The notes beneath the pieces are model-generated. The model worked only from the letters and a program-made list of their open reading frames with translations. It ran no database searches and was not told the origin of the DNA. The translations under genes were made by a program, and so were the position numbers. Positions 16,889 to 26,682 of a stretch of DNA of 64,000 bases are shown in pieces (position 1 is the stretch's first letter; the number at the start of each line of letters is the position of its first letter). The DNA is from Agromyces sp. S2-1-8. GTDB taxonomy: Bacteria > Actinomycetota > Actinomycetes > Actinomycetales > Microbacteriaceae. The stretch spans positions 744,001-808,000 of the forward strand of contig NZ_JAJOLP010000001.1 of the NCBI RefSeq assembly GCF_021129215.1, given 5' to 3'.

Positions 16889-16961
16889 GCCCCCACTCTG
16901 TCAGACCGCGCCCGCCGGGCGAAGAGCCCCGCCGGGCGAGGAGTTCCGCGGGGCGAGGCGG

Positions 16962-16967
16962 TACGGT
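16962..16967 (+). promoter_or_regulatory. -10 box TACGGT of a leaderless promoter
   Basis: TACGGT stands 7 nt before GTG 16975, placing transcription start at the aminotransferase start codon. Confidence 0.5.
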
Positions 16968-16974
16968 TGAACGC

Positions 16975-18102
16975 GTGACCGCACCGGAGCCTTCGCGCGC
17001 AGGCGTTCGCCTGCGCCCCGAGATCGCCGCCCTTCCCCCGTACCGGCAGGGCCGCCCTGCCCCGGCCGACGGCTACAAGCTGTCGAGCAACGAGAACCCG
17101 TTCGATCCGCTGCCCTCGGTCGCCTCGGCGGTCGCGTCGACCGGTGCGACGGTCAACCGCTATCCCGATGCCACGGCGCTGGCGCTGCGCGAACGACTCG
17201 GTGCCCGCTTCGGCGTGACCGCCGACGAGGTGCTCGTCGGCGCCGGGTCGGTCGCGCTGCTCGCCGCCTTCATCCAGGCCGCGGCCGCGCCCGGCGACGA
17301 GGTCGTCTACTCGTGGCGCTCGTTCGAGGCGTACCCGGGCCTCGTCACGGTGTCCGGCGCGACGAGCGTGCAGGTGCCGAATCGCCCCGACCACGGCCAC
17401 GACCTCGATGCCATGGCCGCCGCGATCAACGAGCGCACGCGCGTGGCGATCGTGTGCTCCCCCAACAACCCGACCGGTGTCGTCGTCACGGCCGCCGAGT
17501 TCGAGGCGTTCATGGCGAAGGTGCCGTCCGACCTGCTCGTGCTGCTCGACGAGGCGTACATCGAGTTCGTCGACCGCGAGGGCCCCGGTTCGGTCGATGA
17601 GGCCGTCGACGGCCGCACCCTGCTCGGCCGGTACCCGAACCTCGTCATCCTGCGCACCTTCTCGAAGGCGTACGGTCTCGCGGGCCTGCGCGTCGGGTAT
17701 GCGATCGGGCCCGTGCCGATCCTCGACGCCGCGCGCGCGACGGTCATCCCCCTGAGCGTCACGGCGGCCTCGTCGGCGGCGGCCATCGCCTCGCTCGAGC
17801 CTGCGGCCGAGGCCGAGCTGCTCGACCGGGTCGGCGTGATCGCCGCGCGCCGCGACGGGGTGCGGGCTGCGCTCATCGCACAGGGCTGGCCGATTCCGCA
17901 GGCGCAGGGCAACTTCATCTGGCTGCCGAGCGGCGAGGCGACGACCGAGGTCGCCGAGCGCCTCTTCGACGCCGGCCTCGTGACGCGGGCGTTCGCCCCC
18001 GACGGCATCCGGATCTCGATCGGCGAGCCGGAGTCTGTCGAAACCCTCCTCACGATTCTCAGTGAGCTTGTACCGGCCTCACAAGAAGGGCGTCCCGCAT
18101 AG
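16975..18102 (+). CDS. Histidinol-phosphate/aromatic aminotransferase (HisC/Pat-like)
   Basis: A 375-residue class I/II PLP enzyme. [36 protein letters not shown] and the PLP-lysine segment [17 protein letters not shown] (Lys231) are characteristic of HisC; the actinobacterial Pat (aromatic aminotransferase) clade is the nearest alternative. It transfers the amino group between glutamate and histidinol phosphate or an aromatic keto acid. No his genes adjoin it, which favours the Pat/HisC2 reading. Its stop overlaps the promoter region of the next gene. Confidence 0.88.
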   Translation: MTAPEPSRAGVRLRPEIAALPPYRQGRPAPADGYKLSSNENPFDPLPSVASAVASTGATVNRYPDATALALRERLGARFGVTADEVLVGAGSVALLAAFIQAAAAPGDEVVYSWRSFEAYPGLVTVSGATSVQVPNRPDHGHDLDAMAAAINERTRVAIVCSPNNPTGVVVTAAEFEAFMAKVPSDLLVLLDEAYIEFVDREGPGSVDEAVDGRTLLGRYPNLVILRTFSKAYGLAGLRVGYAIGPVPILDAARATVIPLSVTAASSAAAIASLEPAAEAELLDRVGVIAARRDGVRAALIAQGWPIPQAQGNFIWLPSGEATTEVAERLFDAGLVTRAFAPDGIRISIGEPESVETLLTILSELVPASQEGRPA

Positions 18103-18106
18103 CGGG

Positions 18107-18112
18107 TAGCGT
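18107..18112 (+). promoter_or_regulatory. -10 box TAGCGT of a leaderless promoter
   Basis: TAGCGT lies directly after the aminotransferase stop and 6 nt before GTG 18119, suggesting that the dehydrogenase operon has its own promoter and a leaderless first gene. Confidence 0.5.
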
Positions 18113-18118
18113 GGAACG

Positions 18119-19252
18119 GTGGCAGCCCGCGAGAGAGACTTCACCGCGCCGACGGTCCAGCTCCTGACCCCTGAGGGCCAGTTGCGACCGACCCCCGAGG
18201 CCGAGCCGTACCTGCCCCTCGTCGAGGCGCTCGACGACACGACCCTGCAGCGCTTCTACCGCGACATGGCGGTGTCGCGCCGGCTCGACCTCACGGGAGC
18301 CAACCTGCAGCGGCAGGGCCAGCTCGCACTGTGGGTGCCGAGCCACGGCCAGGAGGCCGCGCAGGTCGGCTCCGCGCATGCCGCGCGCCCGCAGGACCAC
18401 CTCTTCCCCTCGTATCGCGAGCACATCGTCGGCATGATCCGCGGGCTCGACCCGGTGGGCATCCTCGCGCTGCTGCGCGGCGTGACCCAGGGCGGGTGGA
18501 ACCCCGACGAGAGCGGCAACTTCCACCTCTACACGCTCGTGCTCGCCTCGCAGACGCTGCACGCCACCGGCTACGCGATGGGCCTGCAGTTCGACGGCGC
18601 GACGGCGACGGGCGACCCCGAGTCCGACGCGGCCGTGCTCGTCTACTACGGCGACGGCTCGACCTCGCAGGGCGACGCGAGCGAGGCGCTCGTCTTCGCC
18701 GCGAGCTACCAGACGCCGCAGGTGTTCTTCGTGCAGAACAACCAGTGGGCGATCTCGGTGCCCGTCTCGCGGCAGTCGCGCAGCCCGCTGTCGCTGCGCG
18801 GCGCCGGCTTCGGCATGCCGAGCGTGCGCATCGACGGCAACGACGTCCTCGTGAGCTACGCGGTCACCCGCCAGTCGCTCGAGGAGGCGCGCGCCGGCGA
18901 GGGCCCGAGCTTCATCGAGGCGCTCACCTACCGCATGGGTGCGCACACGACGGCCGACGACCCGACGAAGTACCGCACCGACGACGAGGTGGCCTACTGG
19001 GCCGAGCGCGACCCGATCACCCGCTACCGCACGTGGCTCGAGGGCCGCGGAGCCTCCGCCGCGTTCTTCGACGAGGTCGACCAGGAGGCCGCCGACGTCT
19101 CGGCCGACGTGCGCCGGCGCACGCTCGAGCTCGAGGCGCCGACGCGGGAGACGATCTTCTCCCACGTCTACAGCGAGCCGCACCCGCTCATGACCGAGCA
19201 GCTCGCCTGGCTCGACGCGTTCGAGACCTCGTTCGAGGGAGGCGAGGCGTGA
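18119..19252 (+). CDS. 2-oxoacid dehydrogenase E1 alpha subunit (PDH/branched-chain type)
   Basis: A 377-residue subunit of the thiamine-diphosphate decarboxylase. The TPP motif GDGSTSQGDASEALVFAASY...NNQWAIS is intact, and YRMGAHTTADDPTKYR is the usual phosphorylation-loop region. With E1 beta and E2 next door it converts a branched-chain 2-oxoacid or pyruvate to the acyl-CoA. Most actinobacteria use AceE for pyruvate, so the branched-chain role is the likelier inference. E3 is not in the window and is presumably shared from elsewhere. Confidence 0.9.
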   Translation: MAARERDFTAPTVQLLTPEGQLRPTPEAEPYLPLVEALDDTTLQRFYRDMAVSRRLDLTGANLQRQGQLALWVPSHGQEAAQVGSAHAARPQDHLFPSYREHIVGMIRGLDPVGILALLRGVTQGGWNPDESGNFHLYTLVLASQTLHATGYAMGLQFDGATATGDPESDAAVLVYYGDGSTSQGDASEALVFAASYQTPQVFFVQNNQWAISVPVSRQSRSPLSLRGAGFGMPSVRIDGNDVLVSYAVTRQSLEEARAGEGPSFIEALTYRMGAHTTADDPTKYRTDDEVAYWAERDPITRYRTWLEGRGASAAFFDEVDQEAADVSADVRRRTLELEAPTRETIFSHVYSEPHPLMTEQLAWLDAFETSFEGGEA

Positions 19253-19275
19253 GCGGCATCGACGAGGAGGTACGC

Positions 19276-20331
19276 GTGACGAGCGACACGACGGCCGGGG
19301 CATCCGTCATGGATGTCGCGACGGAGTCGGCCGCGCCGGCCGACGCCGTGCGCGGCGTGCACACCATGTCGATGGCGAAGGCCATCAACGCCGGCCTCGC
19401 CGACGCGATGCGCGCCGACGAGAAGGTGCTGCTCATGGGCGAGGACATCGGACCGCTCGGCGGCGTGTTCCGCGTCACCGAGGGGCTGTCGGCCGAGTTC
19501 GGCGAGAAGCGGGTGCTCGACACGCCGCTCGCCGAGTCGGGCATCGTCGGCACGGCGATCGGCCTCGCGATGCGCGGCTACCGCCCGGTGTGCGAGATCC
19601 AGTTCGACGGCTTCATCTTCCCCGCCTTCGACCAGATCACGACGCAACTCGCGCGGCAGACGCTGCGACACGAGGGCCGCGTCACGATGCCCGTCGTCAT
19701 CCGCGTGCCGTACGGCGGCCACATCGGCTCGATCGAGCACCACCAGGAGAGCCCCGAGGCGTACTTCGCGCACACTCCCGGCCTGCGCGTGGTGAGCCCG
19801 TCGAACCCGCACGACGCCTACTGGATGGTGCGCGAGGCGATCGAGTCGAACGACCCGGTGCTCTTCCTCGAGCCGAAGAGCCGGTACTGGCCCAAGGGCC
19901 CGGTCGACCTCGATCACGCGGGACTGCCGCTGCACGCGAGCCGAGTGATGCGCCAGGGCACCGACGTCACCGTCGTCGGCCACGGCGCGATGGTCTCGAC
20001 GCTGCTGCAGGCCGCCGACATCGCGGCCGAAGAGGGCACGAGCGTCGAGGTCGTCGACCTGCGCTCGCTCTCCCCCATCGACTACGGCCCGCTGCTCGAC
20101 TCGGTGCACCGCACCGGTCGCCTCGTCGTCGCGCAGGAGGCCTACGGCAACGTGTCGGTCGGCTCCGAGATCGCGGCGACCGTCGCCGAGCGGGCGTTCT
20201 ACTCGCTCGAGGCGCCCGTGCTGCGCGTGTCGGGCTTCGACACGCCGTTCCCGCCGGCCGCACTCGAGACCGAGTACCTCCCGAGCCCCGACCGGGTGCT
20301 CGAAGCCGTGGATCGCGCCCTGGCGTACTGA
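19276..20331 (+). CDS. 2-oxoacid dehydrogenase E1 beta subunit
   Basis: A 351-residue transketolase-type subunit pairing with E1 alpha. It shows MSMAKAINAGLADAMRADEKVLLMGEDIG, then DTPLAESGIVGTAIGLAMRG, FDQITTQLARQ, and the C-terminal transketolase domain with VVDLRSLSPIDY. GTG 19276 is chosen because GAGGAGG (19264-19270) stands 5 nt upstream; GTG 19249, overlapping the E1 alpha stop, is in frame but has no such site. Operon order alpha-beta-E2 is standard. Confidence 0.92.
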   Translation: MTSDTTAGASVMDVATESAAPADAVRGVHTMSMAKAINAGLADAMRADEKVLLMGEDIGPLGGVFRVTEGLSAEFGEKRVLDTPLAESGIVGTAIGLAMRGYRPVCEIQFDGFIFPAFDQITTQLARQTLRHEGRVTMPVVIRVPYGGHIGSIEHHQESPEAYFAHTPGLRVVSPSNPHDAYWMVREAIESNDPVLFLEPKSRYWPKGPVDLDHAGLPLHASRVMRQGTDVTVVGHGAMVSTLLQAADIAAEEGTSVEVVDLRSLSPIDYGPLLDSVHRTGRLVVAQEAYGNVSVGSEIAATVAERAFYSLEAPVLRVSGFDTPFPPAALETEYLPSPDRVLEAVDRALAY

Positions 20332-20381
20332 CCCGGCTCGTATGACGCTGACGGCATGACTCGACTGCGAGGGTAAGACTG

Positions 20382-21785
20382 ATGAGCGAGATCCGATTCC
20401 CCCTTCCCGATGTCGGCGAGGGCCTCACCGAGGCCGAGATCGTGCAGTGGCGCGTCGCGCCGGGCGATCGCATCTCGCTCGACCAGGTCTTCGTCGAGAT
20501 CGAGACCGCGAAGTCGCTCGTCGAGCTGCCGAGCGCGTTCGAGGGCGTCGTCTCCGAGCTGCTCGTCGACGAGGGCGCGACGGTCGACGTCGGCACGCCC
20601 ATCCTCGTGATCCAGACGGATGCCGCGGGCACGGCGCCCGCCGGGGCGCCCGAAGCCGGTGCGACCTCGGCTCCCGCCGAACCTGCGCCCGCGCCCGAGG
20701 CGGAGGGCAGCGGCGCCGTGCTCGTCGGGCACGGTTCGTCGGGCCCGGCAGCGACCCGTCGTCGCCGCCACCCGGCGCCGAACGGCGCCCACGTGAACCT
20801 CGCTCCGCACCCCGCGCCGGCCCCGCCGGCGGCTCCCGCGGTGCCGGCCCCCACTCCGCCGGCGGCGCCCGCCACGACGCACCCCGCCCCCGCAGCCCGT
20901 GCCGAGGCGAAGCCCGAGCCGCACGTTCCGGTGATCGCGAAGCCGCCGATCCGCAAGCTCGCGAAGGATCTCGGCGTCGATCTCTCGCGCGTCGCACCGA
21001 CGGGGCCGATCGGCGACGTGACGCGCGACGACGTCATCCGCGAGGCGAGCCAGGCGAGCGTCTTCCGCAACATCCAGACGCCCGAGGCGCCGGCCGACCG
21101 CGAGACCCGCATCCCCGTGAAGGGCGTGCGCAAGGCGATCGCGAACGCGATGGTGCAGAGCGCGTACTCGGCGCCCCACGTGTCGGTCTTCGTCGACGTC
21201 GACGCCACGCGCACCATGGAGTACCTGAAGCGGCTCAAGGCCTCCCCCGACTACGCCGGCATCAAGATCTCACCGCTGCTCATCATGGCGAAGGCGATGC
21301 TCTGGGCGGTGCGGCGCAATCCCACCGTGAACGCGCAGTGGACCGACGACGAGATCATCGTCAAGCACTACGTGAACCTCGGCATCGCGGCGGCGACGCC
21401 GCGCGGCCTCATCGTGCCGAACGTCAAGAACGCGCAGGACATGTCGATGGTCGAGCTCGCGGCTGCCCTCGAGCAGCTGACGCTCACCGCCCGCGAGGGC
21501 AAGACCCAGCCCGCCGAGATGCAGGGCGGCACCATCACGATCACGAACATCGGCGTCTTCGGCATGGACACCGGCACGCCGATCCTGAACCCGGGCGAGG
21601 TCGGCATCGTCGCCCTCGGCACGATCAAGCAGAAGCCGTGGGTCGTCGACGGCGAGGTGCGCCCGCGCTTCGTGACGACGATCGGCGGCTCGTTCGACCA
21701 CCGCGTCGTCGACGGCGACGTCGTCTCGCGCTTCGTGGCCGACGTCGCCTCGATCATCGAGGAGCCGGCGCTGCTGCTCGAGTAG
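20382..21785 (+). CDS. 2-oxoacid dehydrogenase E2, dihydrolipoyl acyltransferase
   Basis: A 467-residue core enzyme. One lipoyl domain covers residues 1-80 (lipoylated Lys44 in [11 protein letters not shown]). A Pro/Ala-rich swinging linker follows to about residue 180, then the peripheral-subunit-binding domain ([18 protein letters not shown]...[11 protein letters not shown]), then the acyltransferase domain ending in [10 protein letters not shown], with catalytic His440 and Asp444. A single lipoyl domain is typical of branched-chain E2. The ATG follows GAGGGTAAG. It is the last gene of the operon. Confidence 0.94.
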   Translation: MSEIRFPLPDVGEGLTEAEIVQWRVAPGDRISLDQVFVEIETAKSLVELPSAFEGVVSELLVDEGATVDVGTPILVIQTDAAGTAPAGAPEAGATSAPAEPAPAPEAEGSGAVLVGHGSSGPAATRRRRHPAPNGAHVNLAPHPAPAPPAAPAVPAPTPPAAPATTHPAPAARAEAKPEPHVPVIAKPPIRKLAKDLGVDLSRVAPTGPIGDVTRDDVIREASQASVFRNIQTPEAPADRETRIPVKGVRKAIANAMVQSAYSAPHVSVFVDVDATRTMEYLKRLKASPDYAGIKISPLLIMAKAMLWAVRRNPTVNAQWTDDEIIVKHYVNLGIAAATPRGLIVPNVKNAQDMSMVELAAALEQLTLTAREGKTQPAEMQGGTITITNIGVFGMDTGTPILNPGEVGIVALGTIKQKPWVVDGEVRPRFVTTIGGSFDHRVVDGDVVSRFVADVASIIEEPALLLE

Positions 21786-21868
21786 TGGGCCGCTCGCCCC
21801 GCTCCACGGCGTCGCCGCAGCTATCGTGCGCCGCGGACCGGCCGAGGAGCGTGGGCGCAACAGGTCGG

Positions 21869-22366
21869 CTACAGGCGGATCTCGTACGTGATCGCGTCGG
21901 GCGTGCGGCCGGCCTCGGCGAAGCCGGCGCGCTCGAGCGTGCGACGGGCCGGCAGGTTGGAGACCTCGGCCTCGGCGCGCACGATGCGTGCGCCCGCCGA
22001 GCGCGCGAGCTCCACGGCCGCGTGGATCGTGTGCAGCGCCAGGCCCTGGCCGCGCACCGCCGGGACGAGCCCGAACACGAAGTCGACGGCCCCGTCGGGG
22101 CCAGGCGGACCGAACAGGTTCACTCCCCCGATGGCCGGTCCGTCTTCGCCGCGATGCACGAGGTACGGTCCGAACGGCGCGGGGTCGCCGCTCTCACGGA
22201 CCGCCTGCACGTACTCGGCGAGGAGCTCGGGCTCGTCGGTGAAGGCGTAGGCGCCCTCCCAGCCATCGTGCGGATCGACCTCGCCCGCGAGCACGCGCTC
22301 GGCATCGGCGACGGTGAACGGATGCAACGTGAGCGCGGGTGTCGTCGTCGTATCCACGTACTTCAC
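21869..22366 (-). CDS. GNAT family N-acetyltransferase
   Basis: A 165-residue acetyltransferase of the RimJ/RimL-like GNAT group. It has the acetyl-CoA pyrophosphate loop in LVPAVRGQGLALHTIHAAVELA and the ARRTLERAGFAEAGR motif B region. The frame is open further upstream, but that would run into the zinc-operon promoter; GTG 22366 (VKYVDTTTTP) or GTG 22357 is more plausible. It is convergent with the E2 gene and divergent from the zinc uptake operon. The substrate is unknown. Confidence 0.82.
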   Translation of the reverse strand: MKYVDTTTTPALTLHPFTVADAERVLAGEVDPHDGWEGAYAFTDEPELLAEYVQAVRESGDPAPFGPYLVHRGEDGPAIGGVNLFGPPGPDGAVDFVFGLVPAVRGQGLALHTIHAAVELARSAGARIVRAEAEVSNLPARRTLERAGFAEAGRTPDAITYEIRL

Positions 22367-22476
22367 TCTTGCACGACCCGACGACACACGCCAAGGGTTG
22401 TCCACAGCGCGGCGGCTGACGCGGGGCTTCGAGATCACCCGGGCTCCCCCTCGATTCTTCGCGCCGCCAGATGGTT

Positions 22477-22493
22477 TTGACAATCATTATCAA
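22477..22493 (+). promoter_or_regulatory. Zur/Fur-type operator on the -35 box
   Basis: TTGACAATCATTATCAA is a 17-bp inverted repeat (arms TTGACAAT and ATTATCAA, 7 of 8 matching) in an otherwise GC-rich region. It has the AT-rich palindrome form of Fur-family sites and lies on the -35 box of an operon that encodes a Zn importer and Zur itself. Zn-bound Zur would block RNA polymerase here. Confidence 0.75.
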
Positions 22494-22506
22494 TAACACC
22501 TAGAGT
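22477..22506 (+). promoter_or_regulatory. Promoter of the zinc uptake operon (TTGACA-N18-TAGAGT)
   Basis: A consensus -35 TTGACA at 22477-22482 and a -10 TAGAGT at 22501-22506 are 18 nt apart. The ATG of the binding-protein gene follows 6 nt after the -10, so the message should be leaderless. Confidence 0.7.
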
Positions 22507-22512
22507 GAAGGC

Positions 22513-23598
22513 ATGACGACGCTCCCCCGACCTCGCCGCATGCTCACCGCCACGACCGCCGTTGGGCTCGGTGCCGTCGGCGCACTGGCGCTCGCGGGCT
22601 GCGCAGGGCCCGGGGCGGCCGGCGCGAGCGCCGACGCGCCGCGGGTCGTGGCCACCACGACCCAGGTCGGCGACTTCGCGCGCGAGCTCGCCGGCGACGA
22701 GGCAGAGGTCACCCAGCTGCTCTCCCCCGGCCAGAGCGCCCACGGGTTCGACCCCTCGGCCGCGCAGCTGCTCGCGCTGAGCGATGCCGATGCGCTCGTC
22801 GTCAACGGCGCCGGCCTCGAGAGCTGGCTCGACGACGCGGTCGAGGCCTCGGGCTTCGACGGCGTGCTCATCGACGCCAGCACGGGCATCGAGCTGTACG
22901 GCACCGACGACCACGAGCACGAGACGGATGACTCGGGGCACGACCACGAGCACGACGACGAGTCGTCGTCCGAGCATGAGTCCGAGGACCCGGCGGCCGA
23001 TCACGACGGCCACGATCACGGCGATGGCAACCCGCACATCTGGACCGACCCGGAGCTCGCAGAGCACATGGTCGAGAACATCGCGCACGGCCTCGCCGAG
23101 GTGCCCGGCATCGACGCCGACGCGGTCGAGGCGAACGAGACGGCCTATCTCGAGCAGCTCGACGCGCTCGACGAGTGGATCGCCGAGAACGTCGAACAGG
23201 TTCCGGTCGCCGACCGGCTGCTCGTGACGAACCACGATGCGTTCACCTACTTCGTCGACGCGTACGACATCACCTTCGTCGGCAGCATCATCCCCAGCTT
23301 CGACGACAACGCCGAGCCCAGCGCCGCCGAGATCGACGACCTCGTCGCGAAGATCCGCGACACCGGTGTGAAGGCGGTGTTCTCGGAGGCGTCGATCTCG
23401 CCGAAGGCGGCCGAGACGATCGGGGCCGAGTCGGGGGCGACGGTGTACTCCGGACCCGACGCGCTCTACGGCGATTCGCTCGGCGCGGCCGGCAGCGACG
23501 GCGAGAGCTACCTCGGCAGCCAGGTGCACAACGCGCGGCTCATCCTCGAGTCGTGGGGCGTCGAGCCTTCCCCGCTGCCGGCGGCACTGCAAGGATGA
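22513..23598 (+). CDS. Zinc ABC transporter substrate-binding lipoprotein (ZnuA-like)
   Basis: A 361-residue lipoprotein with the lipobox ALAGC (Cys30). It belongs to the cluster 9 metal-binding proteins: metal ligands fall at SAHGFDP (His77), NPHIWTDP (His175) and TNHDAFTYF, and IIPSFDDNAEPSAAEIDDL is a family motif. A His/Asp-rich loop at residues 133-171 is the mark of zinc rather than manganese proteins. The gene heads a five-gene operon with the ATPase, two permeases and zur, and has a Zur-like operator at its promoter. Confidence 0.92.
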   Translation: MTTLPRPRRMLTATTAVGLGAVGALALAGCAGPGAAGASADAPRVVATTTQVGDFARELAGDEAEVTQLLSPGQSAHGFDPSAAQLLALSDADALVVNGAGLESWLDDAVEASGFDGVLIDASTGIELYGTDDHEHETDDSGHDHEHDDESSSEHESEDPAADHDGHDHGDGNPHIWTDPELAEHMVENIAHGLAEVPGIDADAVEANETAYLEQLDALDEWIAENVEQVPVADRLLVTNHDAFTYFVDAYDITFVGSIIPSFDDNAEPSAAEIDDLVAKIRDTGVKAVFSEASISPKAAETIGAESGATVYSGPDALYGDSLGAAGSDGESYLGSQVHNARLILESWGVEPSPLPAALQG

Positions 23599-23602
23599 CG
23601 GC

Positions 23603-24385
23603 ATGACCCACTCCCCCGTGCTGCGGCTGACCGGTGCGGCGTTCACCCATCCGGGCGGCGCCGGCGTCGCCGGCCTCGACCTCGAGATCGGCCGCGGCGA
23701 GGCCGTGGCGCTCATCGGGCCGAACGGCGCGGGCAAGTCGACGCTGCTCAAGGGCATCCTCGGGCTGGTGCCGCGAACGGCCGGCACGCTCGAGCTCGGC
23801 GGCGCCCGCGCTTCGGAACGCCCGTCGCATTCCCGAAACGGAATGGTCGCGTTCCTGCCGCAGTCGGCCGAGCTCGACGCCGACTTCCCGATCAGCCTCG
23901 AGCAGGTCGTCATGCAGGGGCGGTATCGCGGCCTTGGGCTCCTCCGCTGGCCGGGGCGCGCCGACCGCGCAGCGGTCGCACAGGCGCTCGACCGGGTGGG
24001 CCTTGCGCAACTCGCCAAGCGCCCGTTCGGCGAGCTCTCCGGCGGCCAGCGGCAGCGCGGCCTGCTCGCCCGGGCGCTCGCCTCGCAACCCGCGCTGCTC
24101 CTCCTCGACGAGCCGTTCAACGGGCTCGACCAGGCCAATCGCGACGCGCTGGTCGAGACGCTCAGGCAGCTCAAGGCCGACGGCGTCGCCGTGCTCGTCT
24201 CGACCCACGACCTCGAACTCGCCCGGCTCGTCTGCGACTCGGTGGTGCTCGTCAACGGCACCCAGCTCGCGCACGGCCCGGTCGACGACGTGCTCACCCT
24301 CGGCAACGTGCAGGAGTGCTTCGAGGGCGTCGAGGTCGAGATCGACGAGCACACCCTCGTCGTGCCCGGGCACGAAGGACATTGA
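23603..24385 (+). CDS. Zinc ABC transporter ATP-binding protein (ZnuC-like)
   Basis: A 260-residue ATPase with Walker A GPNGAGKST, signature LSGGQRQRGLLARAL, Walker B LLLLDEPFNGLD and the His switch STHDLE. Size and the LPQSAELDADFPISLEQVVMQGRY segment match the metal-chelate ABC ATPases that serve ZnuA/MntC-type systems. It begins 4 nt after the binding-protein gene. Confidence 0.92.
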   Translation: MTHSPVLRLTGAAFTHPGGAGVAGLDLEIGRGEAVALIGPNGAGKSTLLKGILGLVPRTAGTLELGGARASERPSHSRNGMVAFLPQSAELDADFPISLEQVVMQGRYRGLGLLRWPGRADRAAVAQALDRVGLAQLAKRPFGELSGGQRQRGLLARALASQPALLLLDEPFNGLDQANRDALVETLRQLKADGVAVLVSTHDLELARLVCDSVVLVNGTQLAHGPVDDVLTLGNVQECFEGVEVEIDEHTLVVPGHEGH

Positions 24386-24431
24386 TGCGGACATCGGCAT
24401 ATAAGCCGTCGCGGCGGGGGAGCGGCGCCCG

Positions 24432-25421
24432 ATGACCATCGTCGACGCCCTGTTCTCGGCCTTCGCGATCCCGTTCATGGGGCGCGCCCTCGTCGTGATG
24501 CTCGTGCTCGCCGTCGTCGCGGGCGTCGTCGGGGTGCTCGTGAACCTGCGCGGGCTCGAGTTCATCAGCGACGGACTGACTCACGCCGTCTTCCCCGGAC
24601 TCGCGATCGGCCTCGCCGTCGGCGGTGCGAGCGGGCTGATCCCCGGCGCGGCGATCGCCGCCCTCGCCGGTGCGCTCGCCCTCACCTGGCTCGACCGCGC
24701 CGGCGTCACGTCGGACGCCGCGATCGCCATCGTGCTGACGGCCGCCTTCAGCATCGGCGTGATCGTCGTCTCGAAGAGCAGCGACTACGCGGGTGAGCTC
24801 GAGGCGCTGCTGTTCGGTCGGGTGCTCACGATTCCGCCCGACCAGGTGCTGCCGCTGGTCGCGGTGAGCGGCGTCGCGCTCGTCGCGGTCGTGGTCACGC
24901 TCAAGCAGCAGCTCTTCAGGGCCTTCGACGCCCGGGGGAGTCGCGCTGCGGGAGATTCGGCGCTCGTGCTCGACCTCGTGCTCAACGCGGCGATCGCACT
25001 CGTGGTCGTGGCCGCAGCCAGCACGGTCGGCACGCTGCTCGTGCTCGCCCTGCTCATCGTGCCGGGGGCGGTGGCGCGGCTCGTGACGATGCGACTGTGG
25101 TGGCTGTTCCCGGTCGCTGCCGGCTTCGCCGCAGTGGCGGCATGGCTCGGGCTGGCGGCCGGATTCGCCGTGTCGGTCGGTGCCGGCGTCGACGTGCCGG
25201 CCGGGGCGACGATCGTCGCCGTGTTCGTGCTCGGGTACGCGCTCGTACTGGCGGTCGCGCAAGTGGCCGGATGGGTGCGGGGGAGCGGGGTCGGGCGGTC
25301 GGGCTTCGAGCCGCTTCCTCCTGCGTCGGATGCTCCTCGGCCAGCGCGGACAGGGGCGCGCCGTCCTGCGGCGCCGCTCGAGCACGCCGCGCGTGCGAGG
25401 CGAGCCGGGGAGGAGCGCTGA
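24432..25421 (+). CDS. Zinc ABC transporter permease (1)
   Basis: A 329-residue permease of the ABC-3 family with about eight helices. [22 protein letters not shown] is the conserved first cytoplasmic-loop/helix motif. The last 45 residues ([22 protein letters not shown] onward) form a hydrophilic Ala/Arg-rich tail not needed in most family members. It starts 46 nt after the ATPase and its stop overlaps the next permease's ATG by one base. Confidence 0.9.
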   Translation: MTIVDALFSAFAIPFMGRALVVMLVLAVVAGVVGVLVNLRGLEFISDGLTHAVFPGLAIGLAVGGASGLIPGAAIAALAGALALTWLDRAGVTSDAAIAIVLTAAFSIGVIVVSKSSDYAGELEALLFGRVLTIPPDQVLPLVAVSGVALVAVVVTLKQQLFRAFDARGSRAAGDSALVLDLVLNAAIALVVVAAASTVGTLLVLALLIVPGAVARLVTMRLWWLFPVAAGFAAVAAWLGLAAGFAVSVGAGVDVPAGATIVAVFVLGYALVLAVAQVAGWVRGSGVGRSGFEPLPPASDAPRPARTGARRPAAPLEHAARARRAGEER

Positions 25422-26263
25422 TGGGCTACTTCGAGCGGGCGCTGCTCGCCGCCATCGTCATCGGCGTGGGCGCAGGATTCGTCGGGGCGCTCGTCGTGCT
25501 GCGCAAGCGCACCTTCTTCGCGCAGGCCCTCACCCACGGCACCTATCCCGGCGCAGTCGCCGCGGCGGCCCTCGGGGTGAGCGTGCCCGCCGGTGCGGCC
25601 GTGGCCTCGATCGTGCTCGTGGCGGTCATGGCCGGCATCGCCCGTGTCCGCCGGCAGGGTGCCCAAGTCGCCGCCGGCATCGTGCTCACCGGCGGTTTCG
25701 CGGCCGGCGCCCTGCTGCAGGCCCTCCTCCCGGGCCTCCCGGTGCGCGCCGAGAGCCTGCTCGTCGGCTCGATCCTGACGGTGAGCGACGGAGACATTCT
25801 GCTCGCGGCATGTGTGGCAGCGGTCGCGATAGCGGTGGTCGCGCTCATCGGCAAGGAGATCGCGTTCTCGACCTTCGATCCGGCGGGGTTCCGCGCGATG
25901 GGCTACCGCGAATGGCCGATCGAGCTCGTCGTGCTCGGCCTCACCGCGGCCTCGGTCGTGAGCTCGCTCCCCGCCGTCGGCGCGATCCTCGCGATCGCGC
26001 TCATCGCGGCACCCGCGGCGGCCGCGCGGCTCGTGGCCGGTTCGTTCCGCGGCGTGCTCCTGGCGGCGCCCGTGATCGGCGCGGCGTCGGGCGTCATCGG
26101 CGTCCTCGCCTCCCGCATGTTCGCGGTCGCGGCCGGCCCGGCGATCGCGCTCGCGGCGACCGCGTTCTTCCTGCTCGCGCTGGGGATCTCCAAGCTCCGC
26201 GCGCTACCGTTGAAGCGGACCGACATCCCCGTCGAGACCGCGGAGGGCGCACGGATCGCATGA
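25421..26263 (+). CDS. Zinc ABC transporter permease (2)
   Basis: A 280-residue second ABC-3 permease, with FFAQALTHGTYPGAVAAAALG in place of the corresponding motif of permease 1. Two different permeases suggest a heterodimeric channel, as in several actinobacterial Zn/Mn importers. GGAG (25412-25415) precedes ATG 25421, which overlaps the upstream stop by 1 nt; its own stop overlaps the zur start. Confidence 0.9.
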   Translation: MGYFERALLAAIVIGVGAGFVGALVVLRKRTFFAQALTHGTYPGAVAAAALGVSVPAGAAVASIVLVAVMAGIARVRRQGAQVAAGIVLTGGFAAGALLQALLPGLPVRAESLLVGSILTVSDGDILLAACVAAVAIAVVALIGKEIAFSTFDPAGFRAMGYREWPIELVVLGLTAASVVSSLPAVGAILAIALIAAPAAAARLVAGSFRGVLLAAPVIGAASGVIGVLASRMFAVAAGPAIALAATAFFLLALGISKLRALPLKRTDIPVETAEGARIA

Positions 26264-26682
26264 TGAAACGCAACACCTGGCAGCGCGAGGCCGTGCGCGA
26301 GGCCCTCGACACGACCGAGGGGTTCATCAGCGCGCAGGCGCTGCATTCGGCGCTGCACGCGAGCGGTTCGCCGATCGGGCTCGCGACGGTCTATCGCGCG
26401 CTCGGCGACCTCGCCTCGAGCGGCGAGGCCGACTCGCTGCAGTCGCCCGACGGCGAGGCGCTGTACCGCGCCTGCTCGACCGCGGGCCACCATCACCACC
26501 TCATCTGCCGCAACTGCGGGCTCACGGTCGAGATCGAAGCCACCGAGGTCGAGGCCTGGGCCAAGGGCATCGCCGCCGAGCACGGGTTCACCGAGGCCGC
26601 GCACGTCGTCGACGTGTTCGGGCTCTGCGCCGACTGCACGCGACCCGCGGCGACGACGGAAAGCCCTGATCGAGCCGGTTAA
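26260..26682 (+). CDS. zur: Zinc uptake regulator Zur (Fur family)
   Basis: A 140-residue Fur-family repressor. The winged helix spans WQREAVREALDTTEGFISAQALHSAL and SPIGLATVYRALGDL. The dimer domain has the metal-site cluster AGHHHHLICRNCG and a second CxxC in GLCADC, which together give the structural zinc. Spacing and wording closely follow mycobacterial Zur (FurB) and not Fur or PerR. It is the last gene of the zinc importer operon, and the operator at 22477-22493 makes this an autoregulated loop. Two consecutive ATGs (26260, 26263) are possible starts. Confidence 0.9.
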   Translation: MMKRNTWQREAVREALDTTEGFISAQALHSALHASGSPIGLATVYRALGDLASSGEADSLQSPDGEALYRACSTAGHHHHLICRNCGLTVEIEATEVEAWAKGIAAEHGFTEAAHVVDVFGLCADCTRPAATTESPDRAG

